64,000 nucleotides of DNA from Symbiotaphrina buchneri. Taxonomy: Eukaryota > Ascomycota > Symbiotaphrinales > Symbiotaphrinaceae. The stretch is from the NCBI GenBank assembly GCA_001599915.1, contig BCIG01000024.1, positions 1 through 64,000 of the forward strand, written 5' to 3'. Under the pieces are notes generated by a model, which ran no database searches, was not told where the DNA came from, and worked only from the letters and a program-made list of their open reading frames with translations. Below, in pieces: positions 32,841 through 43,810 of this stretch. Positions within the stretch are counted from its first letter, which is position 1, and each line of letters opens with the position of its first letter. A program made the translations under genes and the position numbers.

Positions 32841-34151
32841 ATGGGCTCCCTCCCCGAAAAAACCGCCCTCATGCGGCAGCCCCTACGCTACTCCGGCTCG
32901 CTCGACCACCTTTCCTACATCGACGTCACGCCCATCATCGGACGGGAATACCCCGAGGCCAGCATCCGCTCAATCCTCTACGCCCCGAACGCCGAACAGC
33001 AAATCCGGGATCTCGCGATCACGATCTGCGAGCGCGGGGTCGTCTTCTTCCGCGCCGCGCAGGACGATCTGAGCGTGGACGAGCAGAAGCGGTTCACGGA
33101 CCTGCTGGGCAAACTTTCGGGGCGGCCGGAGGAAAATGGACTGCATGTGCACCCGCTGTATAACGATCCGAATAATTTGCAGATGCCGGATGGGACGACG
33201 GACAGGCATATTTATGTGATTAATAGCGAGGCGGCGAAGAAGTTGTATAAGACTATGAAAGGCCGGCAAACGGATGAGCCGAAGGATTTGTCGCGGGAGT
33301 GGCATAGTGATGGTATGGTCTTGCTCTGGCTCTGGCTTTGTTGGCTTTCTTCCGCTGGATGTTGTGGGCTAATTCGCGCCATCCGTCACAGCCACCTTCG
33401 AGAACTCCCCCTCGGACTTCAGTTTCCTGCGCATGCAAGAAACACCTGCTACGGGCGGGGACACACTGTGGGCCTCTGGCTACGAACTGTGCGCCTCCTC
33501 CTCCCCCTCACTCTCTTTTCCTCGCCGTCTAACGCCCTCGCAGCTACGACCGCGTCTCCCCCTCCTTCCGCTCCTACCTCGAGACCCTCACCGCGACCTG
33601 CGCCCAACCCGTGTTCAAATCCGCCGCCGAAGCCGGCTCCTACGAGATCATGTCTCCGCGGGGCTCACCCTTGAACGTCGGCGACGAATTCGCACCTGTA
33701 CACCGCGTGGTGCGGACCAATCCAGTCACGGGCTGGAAGAGCGTGTTCGCTGGGTTTGGGCTGCACGTTACGAAGATCAATGGCGTGTATACGTATGAGG
33801 ATCAGATGATTAGGGAGTATTTGATTAGAGTTTTGACAAGGAATCATGATATGGTGGCTAGAATGCATTGGACGAAGGGCGCCGCGGCGATTTGGGATAA
33901 TCGGTGTGTGCTGCATGCTGCGACGGTATGTTGTCTATGCTTTTCTTCTCTTGAACCCGGGCCTTCTCTGTGGGCGTTGGTCCTCTGTGCTTGTAAGGTG
34001 GCTGGCCGCTTACAAGTGCATACAGCCCGATACGCATCTCGTCCCCGGCGCCGTGCGCGTCGGCGTACGGTCCTCTTCTGTCGGCGAAGTCCCGTATCTG
34101 GACCCTGCGTCAACCAGTCGGCGGGAGGCATTAGGCTTGCCGTTCCAATGA
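32841..34151 (+). CDS. TauD/TfdA-type Fe(II)/2-oxoglutarate dioxygenase
   Basis: Four exons (32841-33312, 33392-33488, 33544-33925, 34026-34151) give 358 residues. The facial triad is visible: the HxD pair in SREWHSDATFENSPS (His155, Asp157) and the distal His in DNRCVLHAAT. The 2-oxoglutarate-binding Arg is in the RVGVRSSSVGE region. The GGDTLWASGYELYDRVSPSF segment is typical of fungal sulfonate/alkylsulfate dioxygenases. Such enzymes release sulfite or other groups from sulfonates and related acids in the cytosol. Same strand and 1.1 kb downstream of the P450, near an amidase and a permease, it fits a nutrient-scavenging neighbourhood. Confidence 0.92.
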
Positions 34152-36850
34152 GTATCGCGGACTAGGAGATAGGAAACATGACTGTACGGGTCGAGTGAGC
34201 ACCACGAAGGCGGACAGCAAACGACCCTGGCTTGTGGGATGCTCGTGCTGGTGCTTCGGATGTGAAGAACGATGGGGGGTTGGGGCTGGCATGGCGGGGT
34301 TTCTGTGTTTGCTAGGTTGCTTTGTATGTTCATTGAATTTAGTGTTTGTGCTTATGGTGACTCATTTTGTGGGTGGGTGAATCATAGTTCTGGTCAGGTT
34401 GCTGCAGGGCGGAGAAAGGAAACATTGTAGGTAGCAAACAACGAATACTGCGGGGTAGGAACGGTTAATGCGTCAGCGTAGAGGCAAACAACCGCTGATC
34501 CACCCACACTGAGATATATAAGCCCCTTGCCTGGTGCTGTTTCCCAGCCTCAAGCACAGGTGCCTCGTTACTTCAGAGCCACATATATATATCTCTCTAT
34601 ATCTATATACTTTTAGGCCAACATCATACATACAAGACACAAATCCCCCTTGACATCGCCAACTGCTTCAGCAACGCATCTCTGAAATGAACCACCTCCT
34701 GGTCCTCAGGACCGCCCTAGAGTTTCATTAAATCTGGCCTGCCTGCACTGCGGTCACAGCTAACATACTCTCTTTCTCTCCTTAACTCATATCCGGCATA
34801 GGCGCCGTTCGTTCTTCCTTTGCGCCAGTCTTTCAACCACCGAGCTTAAGAGAAAACCTCGTTTCTCCACAAGCTAGCTCTTCTACAGTACTCTCATACT
34901 ATTTTCACGAAGACTATCTTCACGAAGGTCAAAAGACACAAAGACTACGCCCTGTGACATTTCTACAACCAAGGTATGTCGTACTCCACCTCGTTATGAA
35001 CTCAAGGCGCGGGTGTAACCATCTTCGCCCGAGCAGACACCGTGGCCGGCAGAGACCCCCAATAACGCCGATGGGCTTGAAATGCGGACCACAGATCTGC
35101 CGGAACAAGCTGCTCGGGGCACACATTCCAAACTACTCATGCCCATAGTATCCGGCGAACAGACCGTCAAAATTTTGGTCTTTTGTCTCCGCTGATTCGC
35201 TGGGGATGCTACCAATCCGGAACTTGTTTTCTTCACGTACCTTGGACACAACAACCAAGACAAGCCACTACCACGTGTCTTCTTTGATGAAGGGTCATAC
35301 CTTCATCTATAAAGCCAGCTGTAGACCAGCTGCCAACTGACGGCGATTTTGTGCATGATGCTTCAGCTAAGGCATATTATACTGCTCGCTCTAGCCCAAC
35401 CCGTCCCGTCTGCAACCCTGCCAAGCAAGCGTCCCGGATAAGGCACCACAAGATATACCAGGTCCACAAAGCCACCACGGCTAGGACTATGGGGAAAGAG
35501 ATGTTGAAGCAAGCTTGGCCCACCCTGAGGACGAAGAGAGCGAAAAAGAAGATCCGGAGTTGGAGATGATTGAAGGACGACCACGAGAATGGTCCAAATA
35601 CCCCGTTATCGATGGAGTATGCCGCGTGTGATACTGTACATCTCTGAGCATATCAAGCTGAACCTGACGCTGGACCTCTTCGATGAAGCCGGTTTGGATG
35701 AGAGGGATCTAGAGATCCAGGGCCATCTTGATGGCTGGCTCTACAGTCACTGCGGAGGGTTGGATTACTGGGTGACCCGTACCAGCTACCACTGCTTGTC
35801 TTGTAGTGCGGAGTCCAAAGGATCGTCGCCAGCAAATTCGTGTAACCCTGCCCGCAAGGATCCACTACAAGTGTCCGAGCCACGTCTTGCTTGATCTGCA
35901 AAGAGCAATAAAGCAAGGGACGCATCGGACGGAAACGGTGCTGGCCAGGCCGGCCACGAAAAGGAAGCATGCAATGCTAGTCATCCGGTATCGCACCACG
36001 AGCGGCTGTATGGCTCCACCAGTCGGGTCTTCTAACCATGTCAGCTCGCCGGCCTCCTTTTCTCGACTGAAGGTAAGATTTGAAAGACCATTTATCGTTT
36101 CTATAGGGCAGTCTATATCATGCAGCCTGTGAACCCCTCAATCCAGACGTGACTCCGGCCAAGAGGAGGGCCACTGACCTGGTACCGCGGAAACCACCTG
36201 GCAGTTGTCATCCCAGGTTACCGGCCAGACGGCGACCCCTTGGCCCAAGGTCGATCAGATCAAGAAGGCGCTAAAGGAGAATCCTCCGCATGTACACCTT
36301 ATCCAAGCAAAAGATGGTCTTGATTGTACAGGCCGACTCTGCGCCTACCTGGGTATCGATAATACCGAAACCCTTCGCCAGTATCTCGATGATGTCCAGC
36401 AACTACCGTGGTAAGACACGCGGAGACCGAGAGAAGACCCATGTAGAGGGAAAAGCTTGAATACGAGAGAGCAAAAGGATCGGGCTGGGAAGACAAGGAA
36501 CACCTCCGGCTGTAGAACAGAAGTCGAACCCCTGCAGCCGACAAAGACCGAATTGGATTCCAGTGACCAAGATCTGCAGACAAGGACCACCCACCCAGCT
36601 GCCATCCAGCGTCCAGGAAGTTCATACGTCCTTGGCTTGCAGTGTCAACAGCAACACGGCGAAGTTGTAGAATTCACCATCTGGGAGATTGATACCCGCC
36701 AAAGTCAGGAGCTCAGAGGAGCTCAAGGCCAGAGTCCAGCGGATTCTTCAGCACCTGCGTCGACCCCTCATCAGGGGTGGCTATTCGGTCTATGTCAGTC
36801 ATGATACATTTGTCTCACTTTTAACATTGAGGGTGAACCAGTAGCTCGTG
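34152..36850. other. decayed coding-like region, part 1
   Basis: No intact gene. A TATATAAG element at about 34514 and a leader-like CT-rich stretch look like a promoter with nothing intact behind it. Further on are short coding-like runs in changing frames: NPELVFFTYLGHNNQDKPLP followed by RVFFDEGSYLHL (about 35210-35310), PREWSKYPVIDGVCRV then EHIKLNLTLDLFDEAGLDER and HLDGWLYSHCGGL (about 35550-35770), and KVDQIKKALKENPPHVHLIQ (about 36240-36300). I do not recognise the family. The pattern fits one or more long-dead genes. Confidence 0.4.
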
Positions 36851-36971
36851 TGAGCCTCAAGTTACCGTTGAAGGAGTCTACGACTAGATCGCAAACCAAC
36901 TCTAGATACTAACTGAATTCAACGTCTAAAAGCAATGAATTGAAAATCAACAGGCATTTGGGCACATTGTC

Positions 36972-37248
36972 CCCAGGTGGATGTGTCGTTTTTGGCAGAC
37001 CTCTCAAATGAGGCCGGGATAATGATATTAATGATAACAAAAAGCACAAGAAAAGAGGAAAAGTAAGTAACAAGTAATTCTGAGGTCAATACTAATTACA
37101 GTAAGCATAGTGCCAAAGAACAGCCAATTCACCGTTAACAGCCATTCTGGCTTCCGCCCTCCCGGCGGTTGTGTCTTGTTTTCGGAGCTCCTCTGAAAAG
37201 AGGAAGAGACGATGATAACGATGACGACAAGAAGAAAAGAAAACAGGG
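36972..37248. repeat. diverged tandem duplication of a basic/acidic module
   Basis: Two segments, 36972-37063 and 37161-37248, can be aligned by eye. Both contain PGG-like sequence then VFG-x-PLK followed by a Gly-Arg-Asp and Asp/Asn run and a Lys/Arg run ending near a splice-like GTAAGT or GATAAG. Spacing is about 189 bp. The encoded module looks like a nuclear-localisation signal beside an acidic patch. Copies differ by many substitutions, so the duplication is old. Confidence 0.45.
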
Positions 37249-37387
37249 ATAAGTTATATTGTACATTAAGTCAGATAATTCTTGTATTTCTTCTCTGTTT
37301 GTTTCTATTTCAATATAGTTTACACCTCTTGGAATTCATTCGTTTCAATTAGCTTTTTGTTCGTAAGCTAACCTAATGTGAATAGAA

Positions 37388-37693
37388 GGGAGCAATTTCC
37401 GGGACGCGGCCAAGCGGGGGAAGAAGCAGAAGGAAGATGAAGCGGCGGGCGTGTTGTCGCTCCCGGAGCGCCAGAGGCAGATTCTGTGTCACAGGTGGCC
37501 GGGGTGTGAGAAAGGGCAATTCCCTTTCTCACACCCCGAAGGGGAACTTTGTCCGAAGAAAGGGGACTGCAAAGAAGAAGGATGCACAAAAGTGCATCAC
37601 CGCACGAAATGCTCACTTAGGCCTTGCAATCTTCCTGATTGCAAGTTCGTCCATGAGGCTGGGCAGCGCAGTGATGTAGAAATGAAAGAGTAG
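37388..37693 (+). CDS. Nab2-like CCCH zinc-finger fragment
   Basis: An open stretch that begins after a splice-acceptor-like CTAAC...TAG and ends at TAG 37691-37693. After a Lys-rich lead (AAKRGKKQKEDEAAG) it encodes three fingers: CHRWPGCEKGQFPFSH (third Cys replaced by Phe), CPKKGDCKEEGCTKVH and CSLRPCNLPDCKFVH. The spacing C-x4/5-C-x4-C-x3-H is that of Nab2/ZC3H14-type poly(A)-binding fingers. No start codon belongs to it and its neighbours are degenerate, so I read it as a surviving exon of a dead or very small gene. An RNA-binding role for the ancestor is inferred from finger spacing only. Confidence 0.5.
   Translation, partial: GSNFRDAAKRGKKQKEDEAAGVLSLPERQRQILCHRWPGCEKGQFPFSHPEGELCPKKGDCKEEGCTKVHHRTKCSLRPCNLPDCKFVHEAGQRSDVEMKE
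37500..37538. repeat. perfect 17-bp-arm hairpin
   Basis: Arms 37500-37516 (CGGGGTGTGAGAAAGGG) and 37522-37538 are exact reverse complements separated by CAATT. The palindrome lies inside the first CCCH finger and spans the codons for GCEKGQFPFSHPE. A terminator role is unlikely because there is no adjacent T-run and the organism is a eukaryote. Confidence 0.9.
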
Positions 37694-39689
37694 CTTATAC
37701 CTTGTTTTCCTTTGTTAGGTTCATGAAAATTCCACGTTATATCTCTGCTCTTTCACATTCTCACCGAGGGGGCCTGGAGAGACTGGAGAAACAACGACAT
37801 ATCATCAGTCAGGATATGGAAGACGACATAGCTGCCGGCAAGCGGGCACGGACTGGAGGAGATGACCTTGATAATGACTTCTATGAACGCGTCTGTGGTA
37901 CCTCGGTGTGTGAAAGGGTTATGTCGGCGTCCGGTAGACAGACGGTATCAAACTTCAAGACAGGTCCATTTCGAAGACGAGTAATAGAGTTTTATGGCGC
38001 TAAGGGCATACTGGCCCATGCATCGAAGCAATCTATTACGGATGCGATGCATCGTCGCGGGACTAATGGGAGTATAGAACGAAGACATGATTGATTACGA
38101 TCCACTTTATCATTCAGCGGCAAGGAGAATCAAAAAGGTAAGTACTATAGTATCTTAATACTGAACAGAAAACTTACGTTCGACGCTACTCAGTACAGAT
38201 GTCCTCCAACTCAAGTTATCGGTTACACCAGTTACACAACCAGATTCAGCTTCACCTTCAAGTCCATGTTTACCGACACTGCCACCATCTCCGTGAACTT
38301 GATGAGAGACTTCTTTGTTCGTCTGGTTGCTTGGGGAAAGAACTCGACAAATTGGCAGCCACCGACCTCAATTCCTATCTAAGCAAGGGCTTATTTCCAT
38401 TTCTCGATCTCTTTTTCTGGTTAAAAGAAAAGCAGCTTCCAGCTGCTACAGGGTAGACCCTCAAATGGTGGTCACACCGTTTTGCGATTCTCGGACCAGC
38501 AAAAGGAGAAGCTAAAAAGGGTCACAGGAGAAGCACTGTTCAATACCCTCTGGGGAAAAGAATTGTTGACAGTATCCGTGTGGACTCATCTCTCGAGATA
38601 GCAGTCGCGTTCAAGCAACGGGATGATTCATTGATGGAGCGGCAAAAGGTTTTACGGGAATATGTCTGCCTGGTCAGACCACTCATCACGGTGACATGCT
38701 CCAAACTAACTTCCTCTGTTGTGACAAGCAATTTCCTTCACCCCTAGGGCATAGGAGTCGATAACAGACAGTTCATATCCGGCTAATCCTACATAGAGGA
38801 TTCACAAGCAAGGCGTCTCCAGCTACGACTGAAGAAGGGGCTATAGACGGCTTGACACCCTGGCTGACCAACCCCTCTAAGATCAACATAGATGCATGAA
38901 GAGCGGAGAGAGTTGGAGAGGCAGGAAGACAACACCCATTGTGTCAGTAGCTTTACCAGGGAGCCACCATCACCGTCGAGAACTTCTACTTTAGTGGAAA
39001 CATTGGCGGCAGCAGTAGAAACCACAAGAGACATGATCGTCGTGAAAGGTCACTGTCACCACGTCGTGCTGAACGCCGAGGAAGCAGGTCCCCTCGCCGT
39101 ATCGAGGCGGCACCAGAAAGAGCACACTCCCCTTTCGAATCTCATCTCCTTTCCTCCCTGGACGGCTGAGGAGCTGGCTATCGTGAATGATTACGTCGAC
39201 AACGACGAAAGCCCTGCATCAAAGAAGAGCATTGACATGCTGCAGCGACGTATTGAGGCAGCGACAGGTCAGAGGCATGGTCTGAGGGTATAAAAGTGAA
39301 GGTCATGGCTGCTAGAACAGAGAAAAGTTACACTGCCCCAGAAGACAAGGTGGATCCTTGGACGCAAGAGGAGCTCGCGTTGCTTGAGAAAGGAATCGAG
39401 GATCGTCGTAGTTGTACTGGTGAGTGGTTCCAGTATTGCCTATGTTCACCGGGAATCTAAGTGCTTGACCAGAGACGTCTTAACGGTCATTCAGGATGTC
39501 AACGGTGGTCAACGAAGAGCCAGCCAACAGACATAGATCTTGAAAGCCACAGAATTAGAATATATAGCGATGCCCGGATACCCGCTATATCACCAATCAA
39601 AATGATATTCCCAGAACACCTCCAGCCCTGTTCCGAGAAATAGTATTACAAGAAGAAGCTCACATCAACTTTTCACCAAACCACCTTTC
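37694..39689. other. decayed coding-like region, part 2
   Basis: No intact gene. Coding-like pieces on the plus strand include an open frame at 37819-38094 (MEDDIAAGKRARTGGDDLDN..., another basic/acidic start), about 38190-38370 (SFTFKSMFTDTATISVNLMR then DFFVRLVAWGKN), an RS-like stretch near 39010-39110 (RHDRRERSLSPRRAERRGSR), and two WTxEELA units at about 39160 (PWTAEELAIVNDYVDND) and 39355 (PWTQEELALLEKGIEDRR). The pieces lie in different frames. No family assigned; the paired WTxEELA units could be Myb/SANT-like or internal repeats. Confidence 0.4.
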
Positions 39690-40825
39690 TCAAATCGTAC
39701 AAACTGCACCACGCGCCTTCCTGCCTCCAGCAGCCGCACACTTCTCATTAAAGTCCTGATCACTACCCGTCTCCGAGGCCGTAGTATTGAAATACAGCTC
39801 GATCTTCTGGACATACATGCTAACATTGACATCACTCGGCGCGCCCGCCCACGAGCCGTTGTTGCTCCAGAGATTGAGTTGCACCGTCGCGCCAGTGCCG
39901 CGCGGGGGCACGTCCGTGGTCGTGATGGCCGCTGCTTTGCCCGTGTCGCCCTGGAACCAGGTGATCTTGGTGGGCGCGTAGTCGAAGCGGAACGGCTGGA
40001 AGTGGTCCCAGCTTGTGGGCAGCTTGACGGCTTCGCTCCAGTCCGGCTGTGCGGTGTAGTGTGCGTAGCTGGACGTCGAGTTGATGGATGCTTCTTTGGT
40101 TAGGATCTCGATGTCGATCTCGTCATTGTCATCCTGTATGCCAACCCCCTGGTCGTTAGCATTACTCACACAAGAATTCTGTCTCATTGCTCGCTGGGAT
40201 GCAGGGAGGGATCTCGGGCCGTCTGAGCACTTACCGCGTACCAAAAGAATCCCGCCACCGCGCCTTTGTCATCAGTATCTGGCTGCGCGATCATGAACGT
40301 CGAGCGAAAGCTGCCATGGCTGATATTCTGCTGCCTGGTTGCGATATTCGCGCCATACACGCCGTCCTCCACCGACGTATAGGCCTGCTGCCTTAGGACC
40401 AACTGGCCATTCTGGATCCAGACATTCTCACTCTCAAAGATCCTCGGGACCAGCGGCGAGTCCGCGCCCAGGGTGTTGGTCAGCACGACCCAGTCCTGAT
40501 TGAACGCGGCGGCGGCCGTATTATTATTCAGATCCGTAATGGCCGTCGACGACTTGATCTGCGTAAAATCCGTCAGGATCGCCGACGTGTAGTAGCTGCT
40601 GGTGCTCGTGTCGAAGTACCCGCAGGGGCAATCCTTCGCGCCGAGGCCCAGCGTGAGCCCGACCGAGAGCCCGATGACCAGCCCGTAGAAGAGCAGCATG
40701 CCGAGCGCTGCGAGGAGCAGGATCGTCCGGCCGCTCGTGGAGCTGGAGCGGAAGTAGGACGCGAGCTTGGAGGGAGGCGACGACGAGGTGCTCGAGGAGG
40801 ACGTGGACCCCTTAGTGAACCCCAT
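39690..40825 (-). CDS. membrane-anchored GH16 glycoside hydrolase/transglycosylase
   Basis: Two exons (40825-40235 and 40133-39690) give 344 residues. A cytoplasmic Ser/Thr-rich head of about 33 residues is followed by one membrane helix (TILLLAALGMLLFYGLVIGL), giving a type II topology with the enzyme outside. The GH16 catalytic motif ExDxE is EIDIE at residues 202-206, and the sandwich fold is supported by GSFRSTFMIAQP upstream and WDHFQPFRFDYAP, ITWFQGD downstream. Family members cut or rejoin beta-glucan, and several fungal ones act on cell-wall glucan or glucan-chitin links. Final Cys residues (EKCAAAGG...AVCTI) may form a disulfide. Confidence 0.9.
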
Positions 40826-41598
40826 GGTCTCGGTCCCAGTAGGCAGCGTGACGGCTCCGCAAGGGGCCTGCTGGTTATGAGGGGTTGGAATGCTGGTAGT
40901 GTGTGTTCAGTATGGTCTCGTGGTGTTGTGCTTCGTTTAAGCGGAAAGAAGGTGCCGGCGCCATGGTCCGCTGACGGGGAATTATGGTCTATGACACGAG
41001 TATGTCATGGTTTGGGGCGGCCCGCCCTCATTTCTCGGTGCAGATTCGCCGCTTGGTGCGAACTGGGATTCTTTGACTCAAGCATGGGCTTCTGGATTGC
41101 TGCGCATTACCGTATTGGGGTAGAAGCCAGGGGTGAGATTTCTGGCTTTGCCCGATGCAGCCAAGGCACAAGAAGCACTAGAAGGATGTGGAGAATGGCC
41201 CTTGGACGCAAACGGAAGTCTAAGAATGTTGATGCAACACATCACAACGGGTCTAGACGAAGTCTGGGGTTGGTTTCATAGTTTGACAGATGATTGGAAT
41301 TTTGACTCAGTCACCTGTTTCAGTGTGCTTCGGAGTCTAGATGCTTGGCGACTTGGAGTTGGTGATTCAAACGGCACCGGACCCTCAGGAGAGTAGGCTC
41401 CGCTAGGCAGCCAGCTTAACGCTGTGCGAAGACGATGTTCGTTTTGAACGAGTCCTTTAATATTCGTCGAGCCCCTTGTCGGGGGGTATAGTATAGACTT
41501 TCTCATTAATTATTCTAATTAAGACTCTCTGGTTCTATCACGTCTATCACATCGTCTTAACCGCCCAGGGCTCCCGCATTCACGATCCACACAGTCTT
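40826..41598. other. intergenic, 770 bp
   Basis: Promoter of the GH16 gene and 3' flank of the amylase gene. Only short random frames. Confidence 0.45.
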
Positions 41599-43353
41599 CT
41601 AAGCCATGCCATAAATATCAGCATCGAACTTCCCAAATCTATCTCGTCCTTCCGCCTCCTTATTTACCCAGACTGCGACACTCGTGCCCGGACATGGGAA
41701 CATCCCATTACCATCCTCATCGATCTTCACCTCTCCCTGCTCCCAACCGAGCACGTCAGTCCACACCTCGCCCGCATGCATCTTACCCACATTCATTTTC
41801 TTCTCGTTTGGTCCAGCATTGCTCATTACGCAGGCCAGGCCGAAGGGACGATCCCAGGTGCCGAGACGAACAAAGCCGATGCACGTTGGCGCGTCGAAGT
41901 AGTCGACTTGGTCACCGTAGGCGTAGAGGTTGCGTGCGAGGGAAAGATCTGACAGTTTGTTGCCACAGGAAGGCGGTTCTGCGTGTTCGCCTTTTGTGCC
42001 GTAGAGGTCGCCGTAGAAGAGTGTTGGATAACCTTCGCTGCGGAGGAGGATTAGGGAGTAGGCGAGGGGTTTGAAGAAGCCTTCGATGGGTGTCGCAACT
42101 GTCTGGCCCGGTCTGCCTGATGTCAGTATTTGCGCAATTGGAAGTTATGGGCCAGGCCACTTACTGGGTGTCATGGTTCATGACGAGGGTCTAAGTGAAT
42201 ACGATGGTCAGTTACAGAGTCGAAAAAGGGACAAACGGAACGTACCACAGCGTTGTATGGCTCAGCTTTCACCAGGGTCCCGTCAAATACCCCTCTCAGG
42301 TCCGCCTCCTGTGTCTTGCTGAGCTCCGAGAACTTATACACCAATGGCGCGTCAAACAGCGAACACTTGTGCTTCATCTGAGCCAACCAGTCGCACATTT
42401 TTTGTGTATCACCAACCCAGAATTCGCCAACGAAGAATATGCTGTTCTCGCCATACTTCTCCGCTAACGCCTCGATGAACTCGTTTGTAAATCTTTGACT
42501 GTAATGCTGCACCGCGTCGAACCTGAATCCCTTGAGCTTGCACTCATTCACGATCCACTCGCCCCAGTTCTTAACATCGGCCTGCACTTCCGGATGCGCA
42601 TAGTCCAGGTCAGCGAACATCATGTAGTCAGCATTGCCTTGCTCATCGTCGACCGAGCGGGCCCAGTCTTTGTTCTCGCCCACAATCTTGTAGATGGCTT
42701 TTTTCTGGCTTGCCTGATCCCAGTCGGTGCCGGTGAAGTGTTCCCAATGGTACTTTTGTTTGCTATATTTGTCGCCTCTCCCGGGGAAGTCGAATTTGAC
42801 CCATCCTTCGATCTCATACGGCTCGGAAATCTCCTTTGTGCGATCTACGCGACACACATCAGCCCTGCAGCGATTGAACAAGTTAGAGTGTCCAGGCGTA
42901 CCATCAGGGTCAACCTCGACCACCTTGAACCGCTCCGTCCCGTCCGCGCCAGCCTTATGATTCAGCACCGCATCCCAGTATACAGCGACACCGACCTCCT
43001 CCGCCTTCTTCACCAACTGGTCTAGGTCCTCCTTGCTACCCCACTTTGTGCTGCGATTTCCCTTCTGGTCGAATTCTCCGAGGTCGTACAGGTCGTATAT
43101 GTCGTATCCGTTGCCTTCAGGCGAGCTTGCTTTGCAGGCCGGTGGTAGCCATATGCTCGAGACACCGACGGCTTTCAGACCCGGCAGTGCGGCGATGAGT
43201 CGCTTCCAGTGTTTCTGGTCGGCGGGGACGTTCCACTCGAAGGCTTGCAGGAGAGTGCCATTTTCGGCCGTGGGTTTGCGATCTGCGGAGTGCGGTTAGT
43301 TGCTTGCAAGGTAAGAGACGATTGGGCGCGTGGCGTGTACCTTCTTCGCCCAT
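41599..43353 (-). CDS. alpha-amylase, GH13 (cytoplasmic AmyD-like)
   Basis: Four exons (43353-43341, 43282-42246, 42190-42165, 42112-41599) give 529 residues. The first exon is only 13 bp (MGEE) and is supported by phase and good splice sites. GH13 regions are visible: LNHKAG (region I), GFRFDAVQHYS with the nucleophile Asp, FFVGEFW with the acid Glu, and VMNHDTQ with the third Asp, completed only by the 26-bp exon. There is no signal peptide and the sequence (LLQAFEWNVPADQKHW) resembles bacterial-type GH13_5 maltohexaose-forming enzymes, as in the Aspergillus AmyD group. It likely acts on intracellular alpha-glucan. No starch-binding domain. Confidence 0.9.
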
Positions 43354-43810
43354 AGTTCCTGCGCTGTGCAACTGCTGCGGATCGCGAAGACCTTGCAGAA
43401 TGGATGATACAAAGGTCAAGCAGCACAGGAAGACGATCTATGGTCGAGAAGGAGGTTGTGCAACGGTGGGGAAGCGCGTGAAACTTGACGGCTTGAGCTT
43501 TGACGGTTTTTCTTCGCCTGAAACTTGCTCGCCTCGGCTACGTCATTATTCTTGATAGCGGCACGGCGATAATATTGACCTATCAGTGAATCCCCCCGGA
43601 TGCGCTTTACAGTAAGGCCTTAACTACGGTAACTGCGGGCCGAAACAGTAAAGCAGAGTCTATTCAGACGTGAATCAATACTATCTATCTTGTTTTATGG
43701 CCATGTACAAACACAATAGCGAGAGGAGAGCAATGCCACATCGGCAACAGTGTAGCGGGCGAGGTCTACCAAGTCGTCTTTTTCGTCCTTTTCAGGACCG
43801 TCATCCACTT
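43354..43810. other. intergenic, 457 bp
   Basis: Promoter of the amylase gene and 3' flank of the amino-acid permease. Nothing further seen. Confidence 0.4.

Noticed and set aside
37500-37538. Hairpin as a transcription terminator
   Set aside because: Intrinsic terminators of this kind are bacterial, there is no T-run, and the hairpin lies inside finger-coding sequence.
34152-39689. Transposable element with terminal repeats
   Set aside because: No matching terminal repeats, transposase, reverse transcriptase or helicase motif could be seen by eye.
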